Assembly (NCBI GenBank): GCA_937136455.1
Contig: CAKZOO010000113.1
Location: 270,106 to 334,105 of the forward strand
Direction: 5' to 3'
Length of the DNA: 64,000 nt
Source of the DNA: an uncultured Flavobacteriaceae bacterium
GTDB taxonomy: Bacteria > Bacteroidota > Bacteroidia > Flavobacteriales > Flavobacteriaceae
Shown here: positions 9,672-18,482 of the stretch, piece after piece
How positions within the stretch are numbered: position 1 is the stretch's first letter
How the letters are laid out: each line of letters begins with the position of its first letter
Notes under the pieces: generated by a model
What the model saw: the letters and a program-made list of their open reading frames with translations, nothing else
Databases searched by the model: none
What the model was told of the DNA's origin: nothing
Translations under genes and position numbers: made by a program

Positions 9672-11015
9672 ATGAGCGTATCTACCAACCATATTCAGAG
9701 AAGATCGATTTTTAAAATTGCACTACCTGCAACTATTGCTGGTATCGCTGAACCTTTATTATCCTTAACTGATACTGCAATTGTTGGAAATATTCCTGAA
9801 ACAGGATTGATGTCGCTTGCTGCTGCAGGAATTGTAGGATCTTATTTGTCGATGCTCATATGGGTTTTGGGGCAATCAAGAGCAGCATTATCCTCTTTAA
9901 TTGCTCAGTATTTAGGTAGGGGAGAACTCCGAGAAATCGAAGAATTACCAGCCCAAGCCCTTGCGATTAATATTGTGATTAGCCTGCTTTTGGTCTTGGG
10001 ATCCATCGCTTTTATGAGGCCTATATTAGAATTGATGAATGCCAATGGGACCCTGTTAGAATATTGTGAGTCCTATTTTAGAATACGAATTTGGGGCTTC
10101 CCTTTAACACTGATTACCTTTGGAGTATTTGGAATGTTTAGAGGACTACAAAATACGCTTTGGCCGATGCTTATCGCCGCTGTAGGTGCCTTATTAAATG
10201 TTGGATTAGACTATTTATTTGTATTTGGATGGGAAGACTATGTCCCTGCGATGTATCTTGAAGGAGCTGCTTGGGCTAGTTTAATTGCCCAGGGAGTTAT
10301 GGCACTGATGAGTTTAATTCTCATGTATCGCAAGACCAATTTTAGAATACAATTTAAAGGCACAGTTCATCCGGAGCTCAAACGCTATGTCAAGATGAGT
10401 CTTCACCTTTTTATCAGAACTCTAGCTTTAAATGCAGCATTGATCTATTCGGTTAAAACAGCCACGGCACTTGGAAATGAATATATTGGAGCTCATACCA
10501 TCGCCTTTAACCTATGGCTTTTTGCAGCCTTTTTAATTGATGGATTTTCTTCGGCAGCCAATTTAATGGGAGGAAAATTTCTGGGAGCAAAACAATACGA
10601 TTCACTCCAAGAGCTCGTTAAAAAGACCTCTGTGTATTCACTGCTCCTCAGTTTGCTGATTATGGGAACGGGAATTTTATTTTACGAGCCCATTGGATAT
10701 TTATTTTCAAATGACCCTGAGGCTGTAGCAATTTTTAAAGAGATTTTCTTTGTCGTGATACTGTTTATGCCTCTTAATGCCTTGGCATTTGTATACGACG
10801 GATTATTTAAGGGATTAGGAGAAACAGCCTATCTCAGAAATGTACTTCTCGCTTCCTCTTTTTTAGGATTCATACCTTTTGTTTATATCACAGGTCAATT
10901 GGGGTGGGGACTTCAAGGAATATGGCTTGGATTTGGATTTTGGATCCTTACTCGCTACCTAGCATTGTATATAAAATTTAGGCTTAAATTTTTACCACTA
11001 GCTAGAAAGGCTTAA
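9672..11015 (+). CDS. MATE family efflux transporter (DinF-like)
   Basis: A 447-residue integral membrane protein with about twelve hydrophobic segments. The N-terminal block FKIALPATIAGIAEPLLSLTDTAIVG and the repeat-half block beginning HLFIRTLALNAALI are typical of the DinF branch of the MATE superfamily, Na+- or H+-driven drug/metabolite antiporters. The open frame extends 126 bp further upstream, but that start would overlap the divergent plug-like gene and adds no membrane segment, so the ATG at 9672 is preferred. The enoyl-CoA hydratase gene follows 19 nt after the stop and may be co-transcribed. Confidence 0.88.
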   Translation: MSVSTNHIQRRSIFKIALPATIAGIAEPLLSLTDTAIVGNIPETGLMSLAAAGIVGSYLSMLIWVLGQSRAALSSLIAQYLGRGELREIEELPAQALAINIVISLLLVLGSIAFMRPILELMNANGTLLEYCESYFRIRIWGFPLTLITFGVFGMFRGLQNTLWPMLIAAVGALLNVGLDYLFVFGWEDYVPAMYLEGAAWASLIAQGVMALMSLILMYRKTNFRIQFKGTVHPELKRYVKMSLHLFIRTLALNAALIYSVKTATALGNEYIGAHTIAFNLWLFAAFLIDGFSSAANLMGGKFLGAKQYDSLQELVKKTSVYSLLLSLLIMGTGILFYEPIGYLFSNDPEAVAIFKEIFFVVILFMPLNALAFVYDGLFKGLGETAYLRNVLLASSFLGFIPFVYITGQLGWGLQGIWLGFGFWILTRYLALYIKFRLKFLPLARKA

Positions 11016-11034
11016 TTTTAACAAAACATCACCA

Positions 11035-11790
11035 ATGAATCAGGGATCAATTAGCAGTCAAATCGAAGGAGCCATCGCTCATTTGACATTTTCACATCCA
11101 GCTGGAAATTCGTGTACTTCAAAAATGCTCAGTGAATTGACATCGCAAATCAATCAGTTGAGTGAGGACGCCTCTATTAAGGCTATTTTACTTCGATCAC
11201 CTGAGCACACTGCCTTTTGCGCGGGAGCCAATCTCAGCGAGGTCGTTTCCCTATCCAACATGGAAGAAGCTAAGGAGTTTTTTATGGGCTTTGCACGATT
11301 GATTTTAGCGATTAAAAACTGTCCGAAATTAGTCATTGCTAGAGTTCATGGAAAAGCTGTCGGTGGAGGAGTTGGAATTATCGCAGCTTGTGATTTAGCC
11401 TTTGCAACGCGCAAGTCGAGTTTGCGTTTATCAGAAATCAATTTGGGAATAGCTCCCTTGGTGATTGCTCCAGCACTAATTCGAAAAATTGGAGTTTCTG
11501 CATTTTCAACATTGAGTTTAAATCCCACCGATTGGTTGGATCACAACTGGGGTTATGAACGAGGATTGTTTACTCAGAAATACGATTCTTTAGAGGCCTT
11601 GGACGAAGATTTAAACCGACGTTTAGAAAAGATAAGTGAGTGGAGTCCTCTAGCGATGAAGGCATTAAAGAATTCGCTGTGGGAATCAACAGAATCATGG
11701 GATACGCTTTTAGAATCAAAGGCAGCATCAACAGCGCGATTAGCACTAAGTGATCACACTCAAGAACAATTAAAGAAATATAAAAACTAA
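11035..11790 (+). CDS. Enoyl-CoA hydratase/isomerase family protein
   Basis: A 251-residue crotonase-fold protein. FCAGANLSE is the first oxyanion-hole segment and VHGKAVGGGVGIIAACDLAFA the second. Family members hydrate or isomerise CoA thioesters. A Glu is present in LRLSEINLGI, at the position of one hydratase acid/base; the other is less clear. The substrate cannot be read from sequence; methylglutaconyl-CoA hydratase-like roles are common for this subgroup in flavobacteria. The stop TAA overlaps the ATG of a microprotein gene (TAATG). Confidence 0.85.
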   Translation: MNQGSISSQIEGAIAHLTFSHPAGNSCTSKMLSELTSQINQLSEDASIKAILLRSPEHTAFCAGANLSEVVSLSNMEEAKEFFMGFARLILAIKNCPKLVIARVHGKAVGGGVGIIAACDLAFATRKSSLRLSEINLGIAPLVIAPALIRKIGVSAFSTLSLNPTDWLDHNWGYERGLFTQKYDSLEALDEDLNRRLEKISEWSPLAMKALKNSLWESTESWDTLLESKAASTARLALSDHTQEQLKKYKN

Positions 11791-11888
11791 TGGGAAATAT
11801 GTTGTTTGCGGCCCTAGCTCTCATGTTAGTGGTTGTCTATGGAATCAATAAATTCCGAGCGAATAAAAAATACAAGAGAAAAAAATGA
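11790..11888 (+). CDS. 32-residue single-pass membrane microprotein
   Basis: The ATG at 11790 shares its A with the stop of the enoyl-CoA hydratase gene, and its TGA overlaps the queD ATG (ATGA). The product has one hydrophobic helix (MLFAALALMLVVVYGI) and a strongly basic tail (KFRANKKYKRKK), predicted inserted with the tail in the cytoplasm. The double overlap in a tight operon makes chance unlikely. No known family was recognised. Possible roles include tethering a neighbour to the membrane, but nothing in the sequence tests this. Confidence 0.7.
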   Translation: MGNMLFAALALMLVVVYGINKFRANKKYKRKK

Positions 11889-12337
11889 GTACAATTCGTA
11901 TCACAAAGATGTTCAGTTTCGAAACGGGTCATGCGCTTTATGGTTATGATGGAAAGTGCAGAAATGTACACGGGCATAGCTATAAGCTTTCTGTAACCGT
12001 TAAAGGGAGTCCCATCACTGATACTTCCGAGGTAAAATTGGGAATGGTGATTGACTTTTCTGATTTAAAAAAGATCGTCAAGGAAGAAATTGTCGACCTG
12101 TTTGATCACGCCACCGTATTTAATAAGAATACGCCTCATTTGGAGCTTGCTCAAAAGTTAGAAGCCGAGGGACATCATATTATATTAGCAGATTATCAGC
12201 CTACTTCTGAAAATATGGTTATTGATTTTGCACAAAAAATCAAAAAGCGTTTACCTGAAAATATCAGTCTCTATTCATTAAAGTTACAAGAAACGGACAG
12301 TTCTTTTGCTGAGTGGTATGCTGAAGACAATTCCTAA
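11885..12337 (+). CDS. queD: 6-carboxytetrahydropterin synthase family (QueD/PTPS)
   Basis: A 150-residue T-fold enzyme. Zinc ligands are His16, His29 and His31 (GHALYGY, VHGHSYKL) and the catalytic cysteine is Cys25. A later His of LFDHATVF and the Glu of LQETDSSFAEW complete the site. QueD makes 6-carboxytetrahydropterin from dihydroneopterin triphosphate for queuosine synthesis. A pyruvoyl-tetrahydropterin synthase activity cannot be excluded. It overlaps the microprotein gene upstream and is followed 2 nt later by lpxH. Confidence 0.88.
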   Translation: MSTIRITKMFSFETGHALYGYDGKCRNVHGHSYKLSVTVKGSPITDTSEVKLGMVIDFSDLKKIVKEEIVDLFDHATVFNKNTPHLELAQKLEAEGHHIILADYQPTSENMVIDFAQKIKKRLPENISLYSLKLQETDSSFAEWYAEDNS

Positions 12338-12339
12338 CC

Positions 12340-13119
12340 ATGAATGAATCTCCTATATCCATATCAATAGCAGAGGGATCTAAAATTTATTTTTGTAGTG
12401 ATCAGCATTTGGGGGCTCCAACACCAGAAAAGAGTCTTGTTAGAGAACTGCAATTTGTCAATTGGCTGGACTCCATAGAGAAGGATGTTCAAGCTCTTTT
12501 TATTTTAGGAGATCTATTTGATTTTTGGTTTGAATACAAGAAAGTAGTTCCCAAAGGGTTTACACGAACCTTAGGCACTCTTGCACGGATGAGAGACAGA
12601 GGAATTCCTATTTACTTTTTTGTAGGTAACCACGATTTGTGGATGCGAGATTATTTAGAAAAAGAAATTGGGGCCCAAGTCTTTTTTAAACCACAGCGAT
12701 TTACAATTGACAACAAACTCTTTTATATTGGTCATGGAGATGGATTAGGACCTGGAGATCACGGCTATAAGTTCATGAAAAAAATCTTCACCAATAAGGT
12801 TTGTCAATGGGCTTATCGATGGTTACATCCTGATATTGGAGTAGCATTGGCACAGCATTTATCAGTAAAAAACAAACTGATTTCTGGTGAAGAAGACATG
12901 CATTTTTTAGGAGAGGAAAAGGAATGGCTTGTTGTCTATGCAAAAGAAGTACTCGAAAAAGAAGAAGTCGACTACTTTGTCTTTGGCCATCGCCATTTGC
13001 CTTTGGAAATACAATTAAATAATACCGCTAGGTATATAAACTTAGGAGATTGGATCACTCATTTTACCTATGGAGAATTATCAAGTGGAAACTTTGAATT
13101 AAAGAAACTACAAAATTAA
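12340..13119 (+). CDS. lpxH: UDP-2,3-diacylglucosamine diphosphatase
   Basis: A 259-residue calcineurin-like phosphoesterase with the full motif series: SDQHLG (Asp21, His23), GDLFDFWFEY, GNHDLW, GHGDGLGPGDHGY and FGHRHLP. LpxH hydrolyses UDP-2,3-diacylglucosamine to lipid X, the fourth step of lipid A synthesis, at the cytoplasmic face of the inner membrane. It ends the operon; its last 4 bp overlap the 3' end of the convergent recJ gene. Confidence 0.9.
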   Translation: MNESPISISIAEGSKIYFCSDQHLGAPTPEKSLVRELQFVNWLDSIEKDVQALFILGDLFDFWFEYKKVVPKGFTRTLGTLARMRDRGIPIYFFVGNHDLWMRDYLEKEIGAQVFFKPQRFTIDNKLFYIGHGDGLGPGDHGYKFMKKIFTNKVCQWAYRWLHPDIGVALAQHLSVKNKLISGEEDMHFLGEEKEWLVVYAKEVLEKEEVDYFVFGHRHLPLEIQLNNTARYINLGDWITHFTYGELSSGNFELKKLQN

Positions 13120-14816
13120 AACTCACTAGCTTTGAGGTCTTTTAGTTTTAACTGAATTGAAGTCGTTCCCTGCCAGGTATTGTGATCTAGACTGTAAACG
13201 ATATCCACTTTTTTTCTGCCTGTAATCAGTTTTAAGTGTTTGCCTAAATCAAAACCAATGGCATCGATCTCATGGGCCATGTCTTGAGAAAATCGAGCTT
13301 TGAGGTGTTTGTCTTCTTCACCAACAGTTTTTCCATAACCACTGTCCTCAACACCTTTGCTTATAAATGTAGGCGCCCAATTTTCTGGACCAAAAGGAGC
13401 AAATTGCTTTAAAATTCTATAGAATTTTGGATTGATATCTTCGAGCCTTAATTCCATATCGATGGTAATCGATGGGGTTTTGAGTTCTTCATCTAAATTC
13501 AATGAAACATAGCTGTCAAACGCTTTTTTAAAAGAGGCGTATTGCTCAGGCTTGAGGGTCACACCAGCAGCGTATTTGTGTCCTCCAAATTGAATTAAAT
13601 GATCACTACAGGCTTCAATGGCCTCGTAGATGTCAAATCCCTTTACAGATCGTGCTGAAGCAGCGAGTTGATCGCCACTCTTGGTAAACACAAGTGTGGG
13701 TCTGTAATAGGTGTCGATGAGTCTAGAAGCGACGATTCCGATAACCCCCTTATGCCAATGCTCAGAATAGACCACCGTACTAGCAGCATTTTCTTCCTGA
13801 TGATTTTTTATTTGATCAAGTGCCTCCTCTGTGATACGTGCCTCGACACTTCTTCGCTCAGTGTTGTTTTGCTCAATCTCAGAGCTGATCTTACGAGCCT
13901 TGGAAGCGTCTTTTTCGACTAATAATTCGACCGCCTGTGAACCGTGATTCATTCGACCAGCAGCATTGATCCTCGGAGCGATGATAAAGATAACATTGGT
14001 AAGGCTCAATTGCTCGATGCCTACCTGATCGATGATTGCTTTAAAACCAGGCCTAGGATTGTTGTTGAGTTGTTCCAATCCAAGACTCGCTAAAGTTCTG
14101 TTTTCACCGTCGAGAGGCACAATATCTGCTCCAATTGCAGTCGCTACTAAATCGAGATAGGGGATTAATTCAAAGGCTTCCAATCCCAATTCCTCTCCTA
14201 AAGCTTGAATCAGTTTAAATCCGATACCACAGCCACAGAGTTCTTTATAGGGATAGGTGCAATCTCGTTGTTTGGGGTTGAGAATTGCTTGTGCATCTGG
14301 CAATTCATCTCCGGGTCTGTGGTGGTCACAGATAATAAAGTCAATGCCTTTTTCTTTGGCGTAGGCTACTTTGTCAACTGCTTTAATACCACAATCAAGA
14401 GCTATTATTAAACTGATGTTATTTTCAGCGGCATAGTCAATTCCCTGATGTGAAACGCCATAGCCTTCTGAATAACGGTCTGGAATGTAGGTGCTGATTC
14501 GATCGCTAAAATTCTTTAAAAAAGAACTCATCAATGCCACAGAGGTGGTGCCATCCACATCGTAGTCTCCATAGACGAGAATGGATTCTTCAAGAGATAA
14601 GGCTTCGAGGATTCTTCCTACAGCTTTATCCATATCCTTCATTGATGAAGGAGGATGTAATTGATCAAAGTTGGGACGGAAAAAGTCTTTAGCGGTATTA
14701 AAATCTTCAATACCTCTTTGAACTAAAAGATCAGCGATGGGAAGCGCAACACCAAGGGCCTGTGCTAGGGCATTTGCCTTGTCCTTGTCTGCTTTTTCTC
14801 TAGTGATCCATCGCAT
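13116..14816 (-). CDS. recJ: Single-stranded-DNA-specific exonuclease RecJ
   Basis: A 566-residue DHH-family exonuclease. The metal site is in YGDYDVDGTTS and DFIICDHHRPG, the DHHA1 domain carries GFDIYEAIEACSDHLIQFGGHKYAAG, and an OB-type segment follows. RecJ degrades single-stranded DNA 5' to 3' in recombination and repair. The ATG at 14816 giving MRWITREKAD was chosen; a GTG 9 bp upstream is also in frame but overlaps the osmC stop. It follows osmC by 8 nt, so the two are probably co-transcribed. Confidence 0.95.
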   Translation of the reverse strand: MRWITREKADKDKANALAQALGVALPIADLLVQRGIEDFNTAKDFFRPNFDQLHPPSSMKDMDKAVGRILEALSLEESILVYGDYDVDGTTSVALMSSFLKNFSDRISTYIPDRYSEGYGVSHQGIDYAAENNISLIIALDCGIKAVDKVAYAKEKGIDFIICDHHRPGDELPDAQAILNPKQRDCTYPYKELCGCGIGFKLIQALGEELGLEAFELIPYLDLVATAIGADIVPLDGENRTLASLGLEQLNNNPRPGFKAIIDQVGIEQLSLTNVIFIIAPRINAAGRMNHGSQAVELLVEKDASKARKISSEIEQNNTERRSVEARITEEALDQIKNHQEENAASTVVYSEHWHKGVIGIVASRLIDTYYRPTLVFTKSGDQLAASARSVKGFDIYEAIEACSDHLIQFGGHKYAAGVTLKPEQYASFKKAFDSYVSLNLDEELKTPSITIDMELRLEDINPKFYRILKQFAPFGPENWAPTFISKGVEDSGYGKTVGEEDKHLKARFSQDMAHEIDAIGFDLGKHLKLITGRKKVDIVYSLDHNTWQGTTSIQLKLKDLKASEF

Positions 14817-14824
14817 GAATAGCA

Positions 14825-15244
14825 CTAAGATTTATGGAATACGATCTCGTGAGTTAAGTCTGAAAACCGACGAAACATTTCAGCAACCCCACAGTATTTA
14901 TCTACAGAAAGCTCTACACATCGATTGAGTTTCGCTTCATTGAGATTCCCTCCGTGAAAATGGTAAATCACATGTGTTTTATCATAGAATTTAGGGTGTT
15001 CCTCGGTAAGATGAGCCTTGATTTCAATACTGAATTCATCAACTTCTAATTTCATTTTTTTGATAAGAGAAACAACGTCTAAACCAGAACATCCAGCCAA
15101 AGCTGAAAGCATCAAACTTTTGGGTCTGTAATAGGTTGCTCCCGATTCAGGTTGATCAGCATCGATCATTAGATGATGTCCTGAAGTGTTTTCTGATTCA
15201 AATAAATTTCCTCCTTTCCAGAAGGTACTGATATGATTTTCCAT
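14825..15244 (-). CDS. OsmC/Ohr family protein
   Basis: A 139-residue protein with the OsmC-type core: an Arg in YYRPKSLML, a first cysteine in LAGCSGLDV and a second in VDKYCGVAE. In OsmC/Ohr proteins the paired cysteines reduce organic or lipid hydroperoxides. The start MENHIST was used because the ten residues before it in the open frame are not family-like. Cytoplasmic. It lies 68 nt downstream of the DUF819 gene and just upstream of recJ. Confidence 0.85.
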   Translation of the reverse strand: MENHISTFWKGGNLFESENTSGHHLMIDADQPESGATYYRPKSLMLSALAGCSGLDVVSLIKKMKLEVDEFSIEIKAHLTEEHPKFYDKTHVIYHFHGGNLNEAKLNRCVELSVDKYCGVAEMFRRFSDLTHEIVFHKS

Positions 15245-15312
15245 AAAATGAGTAATTAGAATGTAAAAATACAATAATTCTCTGAAGTCTTTCTCAAAGA
15301 AGCCCCCTCAAA

Positions 15313-16440
15313 TCAGAGAAAAAATCGCTCAAAAAGATCAATGGTTAGCAGCCCCCAAAAGGTTCCAGTCGCCATGGATAAGATCGCCAGTACAATGGCG
15401 TGAGGCATCCATTTTTTTTCATATGCAGCAGTTACTGCTGGAGCAGTTGCAATTCCACCAACATTCGCCATACTGGCTATTGGAACCCAAGCAAAATTGA
15501 TGTTTAAAAGTTTTGCAACACCAACGCTAATGATAAATTGAACTAGCATCCAAACGATTAAAAACCCAAAAAAGCTACCGTTAAAAGTCAATTGGTCAAA
15601 ATTGAGTTTGAGTCCTAAAACCGCCATGACCATAAGAATTAATAAGCCGCCCATTTTAAGCACAAAGTCGAAATTCCACTTCTTGATATAATTACTCAAG
15701 AGGAGTCCAAGAATCGATAGGGCGATTATTTTTCCTATAAAAGGCTCAATAGTGAAATGAACGATGCCAACAATTGAAAACAGAATTAATAAAACAGTGT
15801 ATTTAGAAATAGGGTTCTTGGACTGTTCAACTGTCGAAAGTGGTAGTGTCTTAGAATTAATTTTGAGGATTCTATTGATGGCTTCACTTTTTTTAATAAG
15901 CTGAAACATCAAAATGGTCCATATGTTGACGAGGATATTATCCATCACGAGGATGCTTAAAAACACTTCTTCTGGGGTGTCGATCAGTTCTTTGAGTACC
16001 AATTGAGAAGTAGAACCACCAATCCATGAACCTACAATGGGAGGGATCCCCTTCCAATAATTTTCTTGAATCAAGACGCCTTCTATAAATTCCGTTCCAT
16101 CGTAAAAAAACAGTAAGGTTACAGGTAAGATAGCAATAGCAAAAGATCCAGAAAGAAATAGTAAAATGGGTTTAAAGCCGATGGCTTTAAGACCTTGAAA
16201 GCTCAAACTACTCATTACGGCTACAATGGCTAATGGAATCAACAGATTCTTACTCCACTGGTGAATCTGAGAAGCAGAGTAATCCACAATAAACAGTTCA
16301 GAGATCAATGCTGGAAACAAATAGGCTAATAAGATGGCAGGGACCCAATCAAAAAGAGTTTTGATGTGTTTGTTTTCCCATTGATCTAAGAGCCTTACAG
16401 CGATCACTGTAAAGAGACTAATAAGGATTGGTTGAATCAT
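15313..16440 (-). CDS. DUF819 family membrane protein
   Basis: A 375-residue protein with about ten to eleven hydrophobic segments. It matches the DUF819 (YjcL-type) family by GSWIGGSTSQLVL in the first half and ASMANVGGIATAPAVTAAYE in the second, an inverted-repeat-like pair typical of transporter folds. The substrate is unknown. It begins 9 nt after rsmI and likely shares its transcript. Confidence 0.8.
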   Translation of the reverse strand: MIQPILISLFTVIAVRLLDQWENKHIKTLFDWVPAILLAYLFPALISELFIVDYSASQIHQWSKNLLIPLAIVAVMSSLSFQGLKAIGFKPILLFLSGSFAIAILPVTLLFFYDGTEFIEGVLIQENYWKGIPPIVGSWIGGSTSQLVLKELIDTPEEVFLSILVMDNILVNIWTILMFQLIKKSEAINRILKINSKTLPLSTVEQSKNPISKYTVLLILFSIVGIVHFTIEPFIGKIIALSILGLLLSNYIKKWNFDFVLKMGGLLILMVMAVLGLKLNFDQLTFNGSFFGFLIVWMLVQFIISVGVAKLLNINFAWVPIASMANVGGIATAPAVTAAYEKKWMPHAIVLAILSMATGTFWGLLTIDLFERFFL

Positions 16441-16449
16441 TGAAGCAAC

Positions 16450-17118
16450 TTATTTTGCTCCTAAGATAATCACAAATTCTCCTTTTGGAGCTTTTTTTTC
16501 AAAGTGAAGTAACACTTCTTCTAAACTTCCTCTTACCGTTTCCTCGTAGAGTTTGGAGATTTCTCTAGAAATAGAACAGGGGCGATCCCCGCCACAAACC
16601 TCTATAAGCTGCGAAAGTGTCTTGAGGAGTTTGTAGGGAGACTCGTATAAGATGACGGTTCTATTTTCTACTGCTAGCTCATCCAATCTGGTTTTTCTAC
16701 CTTTTTTAGGAGGTAAAAAACCTTCAAACACAAATCGATCTGAAGGCAATCCACTATTGACAAGAGCCGGAACAAAGGCTGTAGCTCCAGGTAGGCATTC
16801 AATGGGAATTCCCTCAGCGATACACGCTCTCGAAAGCAAAAATCCAGGATCAGAGATGGCAGGGGTTCCTGCATCTGAAATCAATGCCATCGTTGTTCCA
16901 GTCTTTAATTTTGAGATGAGCCCCTCCACAGTTTTATGCTCATTGTGCATATGATGGGATTGAAGAGGAGTGTGAATGTCAAAATGTGACAGTAGTTTTT
17001 TTGAAGTTCTGGTATCCTCAGCAAGAATCAGATCCACCTCTTTTAAAGTTTTGATAGCTCTAAGGGTAATATCTTCAAGATTTCCAATTGGAGTGGGAAC
17101 CAAATAGAGTTTTGCCAT
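16450..17118 (-). CDS. rsmI: 16S rRNA (cytidine1402-2'-O)-methyltransferase
   Basis: A 222-residue tetrapyrrole-methylase-fold protein with LVPTPIGNLEDITLRA at the N-terminus, AEDTRTSKKLL, and the SAM-binding segment ISDAGTPAISDPG. RsmI 2'-O-methylates C1402 of 16S rRNA in the decoding centre. It is shorter than the E. coli protein because it lacks the C-terminal extension, as is common in Bacteroidota. It sits 6 nt after the upstream hypothetical gene. Confidence 0.93.
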   Translation of the reverse strand: MAKLYLVPTPIGNLEDITLRAIKTLKEVDLILAEDTRTSKKLLSHFDIHTPLQSHHMHNEHKTVEGLISKLKTGTTMALISDAGTPAISDPGFLLSRACIAEGIPIECLPGATAFVPALVNSGLPSDRFVFEGFLPPKKGRKTRLDELAVENRTVILYESPYKLLKTLSQLIEVCGGDRPCSISREISKLYEETVRGSLEEVLLHFEKKAPKGEFVIILGAK

Positions 17119-17124
17119 TGACTT

Positions 17125-17733
17125 TTAAGAATATTGAGAGCGAATTAAATTTAGAAAACGTTCTTCGTATTCTTCTTTTCCTTCCCAGTTATTGTATTCA
17201 GACTTAACGTAATGATTGATGAAATCAATTGCTTCTTCTAGATTTTCAATAGAAGCTAAAGTAGTCAACACTCGATCTAAATCTTCGTTTTGGCCTCCGA
17301 ACAAATGCTTTGTAAAAGCCAATCGATCGTTGAGTCCTAATTTAAGGCTTTTGGATAACTGATCGTTAAGGGTTAATGTCGGGTGTGGGGCAATGGTTTC
17401 GCTAACTATTTGATCACCCATTTGAGAAACCATATCCTTGATGGTTAACATACCAGGAATCATGATGTCATCTTGATGGGGATTGTTTTCAGGAATTTCT
17501 TTTCGTGTTGAGAGTACTTGCTCAGCCATTTTTTCGAATTTGACAACAATTGCTTTTTTCTCATCATCTTCAGATAAGTCAAATTCGTGTTCTAAGGCAT
17601 AGCGAAGCACAAGAGACTTCTCATAGAGCGATCTGATTTTATCGAACAGCTCCTCTGATGAAAAAGAACCTTCTTTTTTCAACAGTTCTTGGGCAATAGC
17701 CTTGAGTTCTAATTCTAGATTTTTTGTTAGCAT
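17125..17733 (-). CDS. Conserved hypothetical protein of Bacteroidota type
   Basis: A 202-residue soluble, acidic protein. The start MLTKNLELEL was chosen; an upstream in-frame ATG would add 22 residues. The C-terminal part (LKLGLNDRLAFTKHLFGG, then LASIENLEEAIDFIN and NNWEGKEEYEERFLNLI) resembles a conserved helical module found in many Bacteroidota proteins of unknown function. No catalytic motif is visible. First gene of the leftward rsmI group, divergent from tdk. Confidence 0.75.
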   Translation of the reverse strand: MLTKNLELELKAIAQELLKKEGSFSSEELFDKIRSLYEKSLVLRYALEHEFDLSEDDEKKAIVVKFEKMAEQVLSTRKEIPENNPHQDDIMIPGMLTIKDMVSQMGDQIVSETIAPHPTLTLNDQLSKSLKLGLNDRLAFTKHLFGGQNEDLDRVLTTLASIENLEEAIDFINHYVKSEYNNWEGKEEYEERFLNLIRSQYS

Positions 17734-17837
17734 AGTACTAAAATAAGTATTTTTTAAATGGACAGATGCTAAAATCCCGTTAAAATCTAGGAGGAACAAT
17801 AGTTGAAATTAGTACATTTACCCTCAATTAAGTGCTT

Positions 17838-18482
17838 ATGTTTTTAGAAAATACATCAAATGTAAATGAAAAGTTCGGATGGATTGAAGTCATCTGTGGT
17901 TCTATGTTTTCTGGAAAGACAGAAGAGTTAATTAGAAGACTCAAACGCGCTAAAATTGCCAAGCAAAAGATTGAGATTTTTAAACCAATGATCGATGTTC
18001 GATACGATGAGCAAATGGTTGTATCACACGATGAAAATCAAATTCGATCAACTCCCGTCCCTGCTGCTGCTAATATTAAATTGCTGGCAGACGACTGTGA
18101 TGTGGTGGGGATCGACGAAGCTCAATTCTTCGATTCTGAGATAGTAGAAGTATGCAACGATCTGGCCAATAGAGGAATTCGTGTAATTGTAGCCGGTCTC
18201 GATATGGATTTTAAAGGAAAGCCCTTTGGTCCCATGCCTGAGTTGATGGCAGTAGCAGAGTATGTTACCAAGGTACACGCTATTTGTACTCGAACCGGGA
18301 AACTCGCGAATTATTCCTATCGCAAAGCAGCGGACCAGGAAAAACAAGTGATGCTCGGTGAAACTGATGTATATGAACCCCTCAGTAGAGAGGCGTTTTA
18401 CAAAGAACAACTGTCCAAGAAACTCAAGCAAATGAACGTTGATCCAGAAATTCTTTCTTCAGAAGAGCATGCTAAAGAATAA
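17838..18482 (+). CDS. tdk: Thymidine kinase, type II
   Basis: A 214-residue enzyme phosphorylating thymidine to dTMP in salvage. Walker A is [11 protein letters not shown], Walker B is VGIDEAQFF (catalytic Glu), and the substrate lasso region [14 protein letters not shown] is present. The zinc-finger cysteines of the classic family are mostly absent: the lasso segment reads [12 protein letters not shown] and the region near PLSREAF has no CxxC. The ATG at 17838 is preferred to a GTG 6 bp upstream. Its last 14 bp overlap alr. Confidence 0.93.
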   Translation: MFLENTSNVNEKFGWIEVICGSMFSGKTEELIRRLKRAKIAKQKIEIFKPMIDVRYDEQMVVSHDENQIRSTPVPAAANIKLLADDCDVVGIDEAQFFDSEIVEVCNDLANRGIRVIVAGLDMDFKGKPFGPMPELMAVAEYVTKVHAICTRTGKLANYSYRKAADQEKQVMLGETDVYEPLSREAFYKEQLSKKLKQMNVDPEILSSEEHAKE

